From Hyphodiscus hymeniophilus (lineage: Eukaryota; Ascomycota; Leotiomycetes; Helotiales; Hyphodiscaceae): DNA of 64,000 bases. The position numbers and the translations under genes are program-made. Positions 1 to 10,717 of this stretch are shown one piece after another. The stretch's first letter is position 1. The number at the start of each line of letters is the position of its first letter. The notes under the pieces were generated by a model. That model did no database searches, had not been told where the DNA came from, and saw only the letters and a list, made by a program, of their open reading frames with translations. The stretch covers positions 1,612,001 through 1,676,000 of the forward strand of contig VNKQ01000002.1 of assembly GCA_016508695.1 (NCBI GenBank). The letters are read 5' to 3'.

Positions 1-3000
1 AAGTCCTCTTCTGGGACTCAATATTGGGACCATCGATCGAAGTGGCGAAATGAATTGCAGGCCGGTCCGGGTCGTCACATGCAATCTTCTCGACGGGAGA
101 ACTCAGTGTTCCTGGCTTGAGCACAGTATGAGGATGCTCGTTCTCGATCGAAAGAACGTCATTCGAGAGCTGGCCGAAAGCACAATCTAACAAAAGAGTA
201 TGATCTAGAACAATGGCTCGTGCAAGCAGTTCTACCTGCTTCAGAAGAAGATCGATTTGGGTTCTGGGGAAGAGTGATCGCTGATAGTTAGCCTTTAACT
301 CAATGTTTCCAGTACCCGGGATTATTTCCAGTGTCAAATTGAATTCTAAATTATCAACACATTCGACCAAGGACACATATTTTCTGGTGTGATCGTAGTT
401 ATGTAAGGTTTGCTGCCAGATGACTAACGTATCGAATAGTGGCCGACGAGGGTGTACCCCACAGGCCGACTTGATGTCCCGGAGAGGCATAGCGCTATGC
501 TCCAAGTGTTTTCTGTTAATCGAGTTGAGATCTATTACCAAATCACAAACGGTGGTAGACGCAGTGAGATCGACACGAATCGGCAGAGTCGCGAGACATG
601 GACCAGCAATATTCTCAATGTCGGTAACAGGTAGTGTCCGACCCGAGAACACAGTGCCAAAGCAGACATCAGAAGTGCCTAAGTAGGAGCTCAGTACGAG
701 GGCAAACGCTGCCTGAAATATGGACTGAGGGCTCGATAAAAAGCTCTTCGCAGCATTTTCGATGTCGGATGTCGAAATATTCGTCTCCAGATTGGCAACA
801 GCTAATGATGAAATAGGGACTTCGGAAATGTGAAAGTTTGGGAGCTGTCTCACATCTAAATCGGATAAATGATCTTTCCAGTATTCCTTTGAGGCCGAGA
901 GGTCGTTCGTGAAAGTTCCATCCTGGTAAGCTTCGACAATGCTTGCAAATAATGGCCTTGATGGAAGAGCTTCACCCATCAATAAATTGTCCAGATCGTC
1001 GAGAAGCAACTCCAAAGACCAAGCATCATACAGTGCATGATGCAGATGTATCAAAAGTTTTGTGCTTGGGCCAGCATTCCTGATTTGAACATGGAAGGGT
1101 TGATGCAGCGACAGGTCCATGGATGATGGGTTGAACTCGCAATTGAACTCTCCAACGTTCTCAATTTGCGAGCTCGAGATTGTCTTCCACACGATTTGGA
1201 CAAAACCATTAGCATTCGTAGACTCCGCAAACCCAGTTCGTAGAATAGGGTTGTGATTCGCTAAATCCTCCAGAACTGAGATCACGCGATTCAAATCGCT
1301 GATACCTCGTAGTTCCAGCTCTATCCGATTCATGTACGCCTTTGTATGGATGGTAGTCTCAGAGAGCATTGCGGATTGAAGAGGTGTACACGCCATGGTG
1401 AACTCAACGTCTTTGGCGTTACCATTTAAAGACGTCATGGCATCCTCACTTACTGGTACTGATTTCCTTTCCATTTGCTGTTTAGGTGCGGATTGTGCAG
1501 CTTCGCAGAGCTTCATGAGATCACCTAGCGTATCAGCCTGCAACACCCCAACAGTAGTGACATTGATTCCAGATGCTCGAAGTTTTGAAGCCACTCGTAT
1601 TGCTACCAGAGATTCGAGGCCAGCTGCTGCGAGGCGTGTCTGTTTTGATAGCCGCCCTAACAGATCTCGGAGGGTATTCTCTACAATAGACTCTGTGGGT
1701 GTTGTTGAGACCTTGTCCTCATCCTCATTCTCATTCTCATTCAATCTACTGCGGTAATCTGCTTCTAATCTTCTTTTGTCGACCTTACCGGAAGGTAAAT
1801 AAGGAAAGACTTGTGACATGACAATTTCCCCGGGTATCATAAACTTTGGGAGCCACTTTGCACACGTTTCGGCAACTTGTTCAGCCCTCAGCGACTTTTC
1901 ATCGGTAAGTGCAAAGACAATCAAAGTGCCCGTAAGCACAACTGCTACAACAGTTTGGATCCCAGGGTGCTTGTAAATTGCTTCCTCAATCTCTCCAAGT
2001 TCTATTCTTTGACCTCGGAGCTTGATCTGGCCAGCAGTCATGCGACCTAAAATCTCAATGGTACCATCTTCGAGAAATCGTGCTTTGTCGCCAGTTCGAT
2101 AATAGCTTTTGCCTCTAGAGGTTACGAAAGCTGCTTTTTTCTGCTCTTCTCTGTTCAGATAGCCTTGTGCCAGCTGCGGACCTGCTAGAACAAGCTCTCC
2201 CGACTCCCCTGCGGGCAGGAATTTGAGAGTTCCGGCATCATTACGTGTTGAGCTGGCAGCAGCAATGAACGCGGAAACTGTTTCAAAAGGCACCCCAATG
2301 TTTCCAGGCTTTGCACTCACTTTCATTCTCGGATGAATTGTACAATGGATTGCAGCTTCGGTTGGACCATACATCCCATACAGCATGCTCTCTTGCGTTT
2401 CTGAGCCACCAAACTCCTCGACAATGGGTCGCGTGAGCATTTCACCAATGGTCAAGAGAAGTTTCAGCTTTGGTGCATTCGATCTCTTTTGTAAAAGTGA
2501 TCCTACGACTGTGGGCGTGAGTTCAGCTGCATCCACATCTAAGCTGTTGATCATTCCTGGAAGATCATTGAGTAGCTGGCTCCGGTCGCATCCTACTAGA
2601 GTGCAGCCTCGTGTAAGCGGAAAGAAGATCTCGAAGACCGAGACATCAAAAGATGGGGCAGCAAACTGGAGAAAGCGCTTAAACGGAGGTAGCAGCTTCT
2701 CGTGAGCAAGAAGACTTTGCGATACCGCAAGGTGACTGACTGCGACTCCTTTTGGGGTACCACTCGAGCCAGAAGTGTACATAACGTATGCAAGCTCATT
2801 GCTACAGGCTTGACTTGATGCCCTGACTGTCAAGTGCCGGTCCTCGGGGACGGTTGGGAATTGGTCAACAATTATGACCTCTGGCCCGTGTTCCCAAGAT
2901 ACGGCGTCTTTGAACTCAGAGGTCGTGATGATGAGATTGGCTGAAACATCTCCAACGACAAATTTGATGCGCTCCCTTGGCGCGTCGAGGTTGATAGGAC

Positions 3001-3379
3001 AAAAAGCTCCTCCAGACAAGAGTATAGCAAGTTGCGAGATGTAGAGACCCGGCGACTGAGGAAGTAGGATAGGGACGATATGCTGAATAGAAGACTGATC
3101 TTGCCGCCTCACATCAGTTGCCAATAGCTTCTCTATTCGCGACACCAAAGATGCAACGCACGATTGGACTTCCAGGTAAGTGTACTGCCTTCGCTCACCC
3201 ATGCAGGTAAAGTCGATTGCACAGGCATCACGGTGCTCTTGGAAGTCTACTAAGTGGTGAAGAAGGTCTGGTCCATCTAGAACCTGAGCGGAATCGTTCA
3301 GGATTGACGTCTCGTCAGCCATAACTGATTCCGAGGTATGAACTTCATGTTCGAAAGGACCCGTTTGGCTTGTCTTCAT
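1..3379 (-). CDS. sidC: Ferrichrome/ferricrocin-type NRPS, N-terminal part (runs off left edge)
   Basis: Non-ribosomal peptide synthetase that would assemble hydroxyornithine-based ferrichrome siderophores. The minus-strand frame is open from the ATG at 3379 to the window edge, about 1,126 residues. Visible order is A-T-C-(A). Adenylation motifs: YVMYTSGSSGTPKGV (about residue 203), YGPTEA (about 340), YRTGD (about 430), GQIKLRGQRIELGEIE (about 445), LPSGKVDK (about 534). The carrier-protein core is GLESL (about 585, the Ser taking phosphopantetheine). The condensation motif is HHALYDAW (about 780). A second A domain begins at about 1,100. The first A domain reads like SidC/NPS2 ferrichrome synthetases rather than SidD/NPS6, which is a judgement from family memory. 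A second in-frame ATG at 3322 could be the start. The divergent ornithine monooxygenase gene supports the call. No intron seen. Confidence 0.85.
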   Translation of the reverse strand, partial: MKTSQTGPFEHEVHTSESVMADETSILNDSAQVLDGPDLLHHLVDFQEHRDACAIDFTCMGERRQYTYLEVQSCVASLVSRIEKLLATDVRRQDQSSIQHIVPILLPQSPGLYISQLAILLSGGAFCPINLDAPRERIKFVVGDVSANLIITTSEFKDAVSWEHGPEVIIVDQFPTVPEDRHLTVRASSQACSNELAYVMYTSGSSGTPKGVAVSHLAVSQSLLAHEKLLPPFKRFLQFAAPSFDVSVFEIFFPLTRGCTLVGCDRSQLLNDLPGMINSLDVDAAELTPTVVGSLLQKRSNAPKLKLLLTIGEMLTRPIVEEFGGSETQESMLYGMYGPTEAAIHCTIHPRMKVSAKPGNIGVPFETVSAFIAAASSTRNDAGTLKFLPAGESGELVLAGPQLAQGYLNREEQKKAAFVTSRGKSYYRTGDKARFLEDGTIEILGRMTAGQIKLRGQRIELGEIEEAIYKHPGIQTVVAVVLTGTLIVFALTDEKSLRAEQVAETCAKWLPKFMIPGEIVMSQVFPYLPSGKVDKRRLEADYRSRLNENENEDEDKVSTTPTESIVENTLRDLLGRLSKQTRLAAAGLESLVAIRVASKLRASGINVTTVGVLQADTLGDLMKLCEAAQSAPKQQMERKSVPVSEDAMTSLNGNAKDVEFTMACTPLQSAMLSETTIHTKAYMNRIELELRGISDLNRVISVLEDLANHNPILRTGFAESTNANGFVQIVWKTISSSQIENVGEFNCEFNPSSMDLSLHQPFHVQIRNAGPSTKLLIHLHHALYDAWSLELLLDDLDNLLMGEALPSRPLFASIVEAYQDGTFTNDLSASKEYWKDHLSDLDVRQLPNFHISEVPISSLAVANLETNISTSDIENAAKSFLSSPQSIFQAAFALVLSSYLGTSDVCFGTVFSGRTLPVTDIENIAGPCLATLPIRVDLTASTTVCDLVIDLNSINRKHLEHSAMPLRDIKSACGVHPRRPLFDTLVIWQQTLHNYDHTRKYVSLVECVDNLEFNLTLEIIPGTGNIELKANYQRSLFPRTQIDLLLKQVELLARAIVLDHTLLLDCAFGQLSNDVLSIENEHPHTVLKPGTLSSPVEKIACDDPDRPAIHFATSIDGPNIESQKRT

Positions 3380-4088
3380 ATAGAGTCCGTCACAATGATT
3401 GTTAATCACCTCTTTGTGAATGGTGCTCGTAGGTGATTGGGTTTTGATGTTGATGTCAGCTGATCAGTACACGAGTCGTCCACGTGGACACTTTCGAGGA
3501 AGCCAAATGGGTTTTGACAGTGATTGTAGAGAGGGCGAATGACCAGTTGGGTTCAAAGGCTGGCTCTCTTCATGGCGGCGATTCTTCGGGATGGGCAAAG
3601 CAAGGCGGAGGTATGACGGCCAAGGCTACCTACTATCCGCAGTACGAGTATGTGACCGTGATGGGGATATCTGCACTCATTTTTTGGATGTTGGATGTTG
3701 GATGTTTGCTTTTTGCTTCATGGGTTTTGCTTAGTAAAAGAGGAGGTGGACGATAGTTAGGTAGAATATGCGGCCTACGGCCAACGCAGGTGGTTTACAA
3801 GACGCGAGGGCTCTTTCGGTGCTATTGGCTAGCCCTAGACGATGACGTAAAGTAGACATACAGTAAGTACGTACTCACGGCGGCTGTTTTAGTAAGTATC
3901 CTCCCGTCTCATCATCCGTTGACGGGTCTACGGAATGAAGCGAAACAATACGAATCTAAGCGATAGGTACTGTACCTTAGGACATCCTCGTGACTATCGT
4001 CCCAGTTCCAGTATTGGTAGATCTGTCCTAGCTGCACTTGACTGATGTTGCAAGGAAGATTCTGCGGCCGATTAGATCCGTTCTGCGC

Positions 4089-4097
4089 ATCTGATAA
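4089..4097 (+). promoter_or_regulatory. SreA-type GATA site (ATCTGATAA)
   Basis: Exact match to ATCWGATAA, the consensus described for SreA/Sre/Urbs1-type iron-sensing GATA repressors. It lies in the shared promoter, about 700 bp from the NRPS start. It is expected to mediate repression in iron-replete cells; binding is inferred. Confidence 0.75.
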
Positions 4098-4265
4098 GGA
4101 TAAGATCATGCCCTCGGCCTTGCGTCTTCGCAGATCGTTCTATTCACACTCCCAAGTACGAGTACCCGACTCGATAAGAAAGGGCCGAGACCGGATCGTA
4201 ACACAGCAGGTGCACCAGTCTCCTGATCACACCCCCACTCTCACTAAGCAAACCCCCCGGGGCGG

Positions 4266-4274
4266 ATCAGATAA
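4266..4274 (+). promoter_or_regulatory. SreA-type GATA site (ATCAGATAA)
   Basis: Second exact match to ATCWGATAA, 177 bp from the first and about 900 bp upstream of the monooxygenase start. Two perfect 9-mers in one intergenic region are unlikely by chance and fit coordinated iron repression of both genes. Confidence 0.75.
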
Positions 4275-5174
4275 AAGATCTTGGCGGAGAGGCGGACAAG
4301 CTCCAAGCATCTGCAGTTCATCCTCCATTTGTACTCGCATCGCCCTGCCGCTCCGCTCCGCTCCGCTTCTACTTGCAATTACCTACCTACCTCACCTGCC
4401 TCAGGCACCTACCTACCTTATCTCCTTCTCCCCTCTCAGTACTAGATTCTAATGCCACGGAATCTTGCAATACGGAGAAGTACTTGTACATCCTCATCCC
4501 CATCCCAATCCCAGGGCAGCAGACTCTACAAGAAAGGCGAATTAGTCTCTTCATCACATATCTCCACACAAGCTCCCCCCGAGAGTCTCCCGGTCTCTAT
4601 TTCATATTTCAAGCCAATTGTTCTACGGTACCTAGGTACACCAGGGGTAAAAGGAAATTCTTCTGTCATCGCTAGGCATGCCCCCAAATTTGTGCTACAC
4701 CAAAACTCCACAACACCACAACATCATCACTCCACAGTTCGCGTCCCGACTCCCATGGACCACTCTTAAATGAGTTTTTCTCTTACTTCTAAACAAAAAT
4801 TCCACTAATCAAGTTCCTGCGAAATTATACTTGTCATCACTTCCCCGACTTCAAGGTATGGGTGCGGGCGAGACCAATAGAAAGTTGGCGATTTCGAATC
4901 TTGGTCGCCGCGATTGTCCCGAGATACATCTGTGCTGGTCGTGTAAACGAGAGGGAAAGGCAGTAACAAAGTAGGGAGAATCCTTGAAGGCTCGCACTAA
5001 CTTCGTAAGTTCGTAAGTCTGCAAGCTATTACATTTCTTTCAAAATACTTCCAGCTCGTCGAACAAGGATCCAGATTCTGCTGGGAGTTAAAACAATTCC
5101 CCAGTGGACCAGTGGTTCACCTGACTTGAGTATTTCGGATCACGTTATTGCTTCCTACTGCGTTGGAAACCGCA

Positions 5175-6758
5175 ATGTCCCCTTCTGCTATTTCTCCTAC
5201 CATTGACGCTCAGGAGCCAGCTGGAGATGGCTCATTGTTGGCGGAGAGGCAACCGACGAACTGTCATGCCAGCACGCACCATCATTTACACTCCCAAGAT
5301 GAGTTATTAGACCTCATTTGCATCGGGTTTGGCCCCGCGTCACTAGCAGTAGCCATTGCTCTTTATGAGAACAGCACCTCGTCCTCCGCTTCAAGCCAGC
5401 CGAAAGTCCTCTTCTTGGAAAAGCAGCCCCAATTCGCCTGGCATGCGGGAATGCAACTCCCTGGAGCCAAGATGCAAATCTCATTCTTGAAAGACCTCGC
5501 CACTCCTCGGGATCCTAGATCAAAATTTACTTTCTTGAACTACCTCTTCGAAAATGGCCGTCTGAACCAGTTCATCAATCTTGGAACCTTCTTGCCGACC
5601 AGGATGGAGTATGAAGATTACCTAAGATGGTGTGCGACTCACTTCGAGAGGGAAGGGGCAGTCAGTTATGCAATGGATGTTGAGAGCGTTAGGGCTGGGG
5701 AGAAGAGCAAGGACGGAAAGGTCGCCAGCTTCATCGTCAGTGCCAGAGATCAACACGGAGACCTAGTAACGAGACGTGCAAGACATGTTATGATTGCCGT
5801 TGGTGGACGACCTGCAATTCCCCAGAGCCTTCAAGGATTGAAGCATGTTGCTCATTCCAGCCAATTCGCCACAGCGATATCCAGAATACAGCAACAGGAG
5901 GCTGGACGACCCCTAAAGTTTGCGGTGATTGGAAGTGGACAGAGTGCGGCGGAGATTTTTAATGATCTTTGGGAACGTTTCCCGACCTCTCAGGTCAAAC
6001 TCATCATCAAGGGGGCGAGCTTGAGGCCGAGTGATGACAGTCCTTTGTGAGCCACCTTCCGTGATACCCATATATTCTGAACTATTCTAAGAGGCGGTAG
6101 TGTCAATGAGATCTTTGATCCAGACCGTGTCGACAGCATATACAACCAAAAGCCCTCTGACAGAGCTGCAGCCACATCACTTGATCGAGGTACCAACTAT
6201 GGAGTGGTCCGGCTTGAGCTACTCGAACATCTTTACGAGAAACTCTACATGCAACGACTACTAAAACCGGAAGAAAATCAGCACAGATGCCGTATCATCA
6301 CAAACCGCATGGTGCTCTCTGCGAAGCAATCCTCAGTTTATGGTATTACACTTAAGCTCGGCCTGCCTGAGCATAAGGGTGCTGAGGAGGACCAAAACGC
6401 TTACGAAGAACTGCAGGTAGACTACGTTTTCGCTGCCACAGGGTACAAAAGGAACGCGCATGAAGAAATGCTCTCTGAAACACGAGATCTGCTTCCCAGC
6501 GATCTTGAGAAGGAACGAGAATTCCCTGTAGCGAGGAATTACCGCATCCAGTGGGACGAGAACAAGGTCGCGAGCGAGGCTGGTGTTTGGCTTCAAGGTT
6601 GCAATGAGGGAACACATGGAGTAAGTCACCTCTAGGCTCGAACACTGGTTCTGAATACAGGCTTAATAAGATAACAGTTGAGCGATACACTTCTCTCGAT
6701 CCTGGCTGTCAGAGGCGGAGAGTTGGTGAATAGTATTTTCGGTGGCAGCTCGAAATGA
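5175..6758 (+). CDS. sidA: L-ornithine N5-monooxygenase (SidA)
   Basis: FAD- and NADPH-dependent enzyme that N-hydroxylates L-ornithine, the committed step of hydroxamate siderophore synthesis. Exons: 5175-6046, 6101-6620, 6678-6758 (introns 54 and 57 nt). Joining them gives 491 codons (490 aa), close to the roughly 500 aa of fungal SidA. Motifs: FAD-binding CIGFGPASLAVAIAL (about residue 48), NADPH-binding AVIGSGQSAAEIFNDL (about 250), and ATGY (about 401) near the substrate pocket. Intron 1 restores the family block DDSPF-VNEIFDP; intron 2 restores EGTHG-LSDTLLS. The start is the first ATG in the open frame; the frame extends only to a TTG at 5148. It is divergent from the NRPS and probably under shared iron control. 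Confidence 0.95.
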
Positions 6759-7235
6759 ATATTCCCTTTACTCCGACTCAAGAACCTGAACATGTTCTAT
6801 CGTAGAGGGAAGGTGTTGGGCGTCACAAGCATCAGTTCTTTTCCATTTTTCGCTCTGAATGTCGACGCCGACCGAGCTGACGGAAAAGCTCCTTAAGATC
6901 ATACTGCATTGATTAGAGAGAGAATACAATCTTGTATGAATTTGCATGTTGATAAAATTACAAGAAGCTCCAAGTCTCTAATTGTAAATAAGAATATGGC
7001 CATTACGGCGATGATGTTGTTCACCACCTCCGTTTTCGGTTCTGTCTGCCGAGTACACCCAGACAGCCTCGTCTACCTAGTATTCTGATCTCACTACCTC
7101 CGTCCAAGACATCCTTTTTAGGAGTCTTCCGGGTCGCACTCCTTCTTCAAAACCCACTTACCAAGTCGTCGGGTGTTTAAATGTGTATAATCTTTCCTTT
7201 GTTTTGCTTCTATTTCGGGTATCTAAGCGGTGAGC
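6759..7235. other. Intergenic, no gene seen
   Basis: The 3' flank of the ornithine monooxygenase gene and the promoter of the CoA-transferase gene. There is a pyrimidine-rich stretch (7090-7215) just before the downstream start. No other structure was seen. Confidence 0.6.
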
Positions 7236-8723
7236 ATGGCGACGACAGATGACATTCTCACAACAGTCATAGCTCCCATGAAAGTTCAGGGCACTGTCGA
7301 CCGAACAAAATTCACGGTCGAGGACTCCATGCGCCATCTCTGGTCATCACTAGGTCTCCCACCAGAAGCTCTATCCTCTCTACAGCTCACGGGAGAAGGC
7401 CACGGTCTCCCCTCGTCCTTCAAGATCGGCCACCTCGCACAAACCTCAATCGCTCTCAGCGCACTCACGGCAGCTCTAATCCACTCACTCCGGAACAACT
7501 CACGCGTACCTCGGGTCACGGTACCGTTGCGACACGCTGCCATCGAGTTCAAATCCGAACGTCTCTATCTCGTGAATGGGAAATCAATACCTCCTCCATG
7601 GGGCCCGATTGGAGGTCTTCACGAGACAGTAGACGGATACGTCAGAATCCACGACAACTTCCCCAACCATCGAAGCGGTGCTCTCGAACTCCTCGGGTGT
7701 TCGAGTGCAGCGACTCGCGAAGAGGTCGCTAGGTCCGTCGCGACATGGAAAGCCGTCGATCTCGAGACTGCAGCTTTCGAAAATGGCATCGTCATCTCAG
7801 CCTTGCGTTCATACGAGGAATGGGATACGCTCTCTCATTCGAAAGCAATCTCCAACTTCCCCATCACCATTCGAAAGATCACTCCTGGACCACCTGGCTT
7901 GCCCGCTCATCTCGGAGACGGGAACGATCGCTGTCTCCGCGGTCTGAAGGTCCTGGAGCTGAGTCGAGTCATCGCCGCACCTGTATCGGGGAAGACGTTA
8001 GCCGCACACGGCGCCGAAGTTCTATGGATCACCTCGCCTCACCTCCCGGATCTCCCGGCGCTAGATCGCGATTTGGGGAGAGGCAAGAGGACGGCGCAGC
8101 TAGATCTCACATCTGACGAGGGTCGCTCGAAACTGAGGGATCTCGCGAGAGACGCAGATGTCTTCATCCAAGGCTATCGGCCGGGCGGGCTGGCTGCGAA
8201 AGGGTTCGCACCTGACGATCTCGCAGCGCTGCATCCCGGGATCATCTACGGCACCATGTCAGCGTATGGACCGGTGGGCCCGTGGAGGAATCATCGCGGG
8301 TTTGATTCCCTCGTGCAGACTTGTTCCGGGATGAACGTATCGGAAGCGGAGCACTACGGCGCTGGTGAGGCAGCGAGGCCCACACCATGCCAGGCTCTAG
8401 ATCATGCTGCGGGGTATTTCCTCGCCGCTGGGATCTCGGCCGCGTTATATAAGAGAGCGGTTGAAGGGGGAAGCTATGCCGTGGATGTTAGTTTGGCTGG
8501 GGTGATGAGCTATCTGAGGAGTCTAGGGCAGTACGAGGGCAAGACCGGCTTTGAGTGTTGGAACCCAAGCAGGCCTGAGGAAGTTGAGGGGTATTTGGAG
8601 ACGAGAGATACAGTCTTTGGAGAGTTGAGAGCCGTCAAGCACTCCGCGGCTGTGGAGGGTGCTATGCCCGGGTGGGATGTTATGCCAAAACCATTGGGAA
8701 GCGATCAGGCAAAGTGGAAATAA
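7236..8723 (+). CDS. Class III CoA-transferase (CaiB/BaiF) family protein
   Basis: Predicted acyl-CoA transferase of the formyl-CoA transferase/CaiB-BaiF family. Single exon of 495 aa. The N-terminal half (about 1-225) is divergent; from about 233 the typical fold is clear, starting LRGLKVLELSRVIAAPVSG. This is followed by the FIQGYRPGGL block and the YGTMSAYGPVGPW block. RGFDSL contains Asp357, which lines up with the catalytic Asp that forms the acyl-aspartyl anhydride in family III. The start is ATG 7236; a GTG two codons upstream is unlikely in a fungus. It lies 477 bp downstream of the ornithine monooxygenase gene on the same strand. A role in siderophore acyl chemistry is possible but has no direct support; the substrate is unknown. 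Confidence 0.88.
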   Translation: MATTDDILTTVIAPMKVQGTVDRTKFTVEDSMRHLWSSLGLPPEALSSLQLTGEGHGLPSSFKIGHLAQTSIALSALTAALIHSLRNNSRVPRVTVPLRHAAIEFKSERLYLVNGKSIPPPWGPIGGLHETVDGYVRIHDNFPNHRSGALELLGCSSAATREEVARSVATWKAVDLETAAFENGIVISALRSYEEWDTLSHSKAISNFPITIRKITPGPPGLPAHLGDGNDRCLRGLKVLELSRVIAAPVSGKTLAAHGAEVLWITSPHLPDLPALDRDLGRGKRTAQLDLTSDEGRSKLRDLARDADVFIQGYRPGGLAAKGFAPDDLAALHPGIIYGTMSAYGPVGPWRNHRGFDSLVQTCSGMNVSEAEHYGAGEAARPTPCQALDHAAGYFLAAGISAALYKRAVEGGSYAVDVSLAGVMSYLRSLGQYEGKTGFECWNPSRPEEVEGYLETRDTVFGELRAVKHSAAVEGAMPGWDVMPKPLGSDQAKWK

Positions 8724-8860
8724 GCAAACGTTTATTTTCTCATTTTTAGCTGCCAGCTCACAGTTCAAACCAGCGTCAGTCTACAAAGCCGAATATCCTC
8801 GTGTGCCCACCATTCCTCGCAGATGTCTGTCTTACCTCCGACACAGGCCGGAGAATTATA

Positions 8861-10717
8861 CTAGTGATTAAACGCAGGAGCGACATCTATATTCTCCTCG
8901 TCCTTCAATGGCAACTTCTTCTCAGTACCGTCATCGATGCTAGGTGTAGAAGAATGCAATGAGACAGGGGCGGGGTCTAGTCCGTGGTTTCTCTTCTTCT
9001 GCAACTTCTCTCTATGAGCAAGCACAGTGATGATGATGAACACAATGACATTGAGTCCAGCCACCACCGCCGCGGCTCGGTTACCGGCTCTGACGTTAGG
9101 TTGATGAACCTGTTGGAACCACACCAGTGGGATCCAGGCGGAAAAGGTGTACTGAAGAGTATTCATGGCGGCGGCGGTAAAGGCTCGCTGTTCAGCATTG
9201 TCGGAGATCAGCTCTGCCATCCATGCCATCGTCAATGGAACGGCACTTCCTCCGATTGACGACACGATGTAAAGTGGTGCCCGATGAGAGAAAGGACCGA
9301 AGACGGGAGTTACGACGAGCAAGACAAAGATGATGATCGCGACCAGATTTCCGAAGATGATGGTAGGCCAACGGCGGCCCCTCAAGGGTCCATCAGAGAT
9401 CCAGACAGCGAGAAGAGAATAGGCCGCAGTAAAAGCGTTACCAATGGTCGGATATTCGTTGATCTGTGCAACGGTATACACCAAGGGTTTGCCTTTTTTG
9501 TTGTGTGCTTTAAGCCAGAAGACGAATGAGGTGGACGGCTGAGTACCAAATGGCTGCATGGCTGTCAAAGTTAGAAAAGTGTACAACTTGTCAAAGGATG
9601 AGATAAGCTTAGTGAAGATGAGCGTGAAGAGTATTGTCTTCCAGCTCGTCAAGTAACCGAGAATGACTTTGGCGGTGTAAGGTTTGCCTTCAGGAACACG
9701 GCCAACTCTTGACATTCTCTCCCTTGCTATTTTAACATCACGTTCGGTAAATAACCAATTAGGCTTCGCTGTACCAGGGGTATCAGGCAAGAAGAAGTAG
9801 GCGAGGATGGCGAGTGGGAGAGAGATGACACCGTTGATGACGAAAAGCCATCTCCATCCCGCGAGACCGGCGTGACCGTTGAGAGAATTGTAGATACCGG
9901 CTTGCAGGAATCCACTGAAGATTGGAGCGATTGAGACTGCTGATTGCAGGATGCCATTGCGTTTCCCGAGCTCACGTTTGTTGTACCAGCTGCCAAGAAT
10001 GTAATAAAGGGCTAGCCAGTATCCCGCTTCAAAGAGACCAACAACAAATCGAAGGGCAAGCATCTGGTTGTATGTCTTCGCACCTGCGAGACTGAAGGTA
10101 AATATTGTCCAGCCGATCTCCAGGAAGGGGATCCAGACTGAAGGAGGCAGTGAGTGCTTGAAAGACTAGGATATTAAGACAGGTACTTACTGTGGGCGCG
10201 GACTCGGGTCAAGATAAAGTTTGATGGCTACATGAAACAAGTGTCAGCGTTGAACCACAACTAAAGATAATAACCTTACCCATTGTCCGATAATGTAACC
10301 TATGGTCCATGAAGTCACGATCCAATTATACTGGTTTCCGTAAAGATTAAGGTCCTCTTTCATCCCCGACACGAAAGCATTGGTAAAATTCGAGGTATCA
10401 ATCTGTTGAAGGTGGTTAGCCTTTGATCGCAACCAACCAGGACATTGCTTACCCATTTGATCAACATCCCAAGCGTCCCGAACGTCAAAAGTGTGAAGTC
10501 CAACTACAAGCAGAACCAGTATCAGCAGAGGATTCCCTGGAAACAGACACATAGTAACAGCACCAACCTTGAGGAGGAACCTTCTCTCTTCTTTAGAAAC
10601 ATCAGCCGAGTCCCACAGCCATCCTTTCCAAGTGGCAGATGGAGTCGATGAGGCAATGGAAACTACGTCAAAGTCCGAGACGGGCTTGGCAGCAACAGAG
10701 ACGAATTTCTCTGCCAT
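8861..10717 (-). CDS. MFS permease, Dal5/pantothenate (Fen2/Liz1-like) family
   Basis: Major facilitator permease of the fungal anion:cation symporter group that takes up allantoate, pantothenate, nicotinate and similar organic anions. Minus-strand exons: 10717-10568, 10503-10453, 10402-10280, 10227-10191, 10137-8861, with introns of 64, 50, 52 and 53 nt. The joined product is 545 aa with about 12 hydrophobic segments. Family blocks restored by splicing include TFGTLGMLIKW, NAFVSGMKEDLNLYGNQYNW, IGYIIGQWPSNFILTRVRAH, and then RFVVGLFEAGYWLALYYILG. The C-terminal tail is hydrophilic and probably cytosolic. Its 3' end lies 137 bp from the convergent CoA-transferase gene. It is not a siderophore-iron transporter (SIT) by sequence. 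The substrate cannot be read from the protein. Confidence 0.9.

Larger units (their letters stand above)
3380..5174. promoter_or_regulatory. Divergent promoter region between NRPS and ornithine monooxygenase
   Basis: This 1.8-kb gene-free stretch separates two divergently transcribed siderophore genes. It holds two exact ATCWGATAA sites (listed separately), another HGATAR core near 4172, several CCAAT/ATTGG boxes (e.g. 4505-4509 and 4614-4618) and pyrimidine-rich stretches with ACCTACCT repeats near 4380-4420. CCAAT boxes are bound by the CCAAT-binding complex that works with HapX in iron starvation. Short ORFs here look like chance frames. Confidence 0.7.

Noticed and set aside
3484..3756. 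90-codon plus-strand frame upstream of the NRPS
   Set aside because: It opens with GTG and has no recognisable domain; it overlaps the NRPS promoter.
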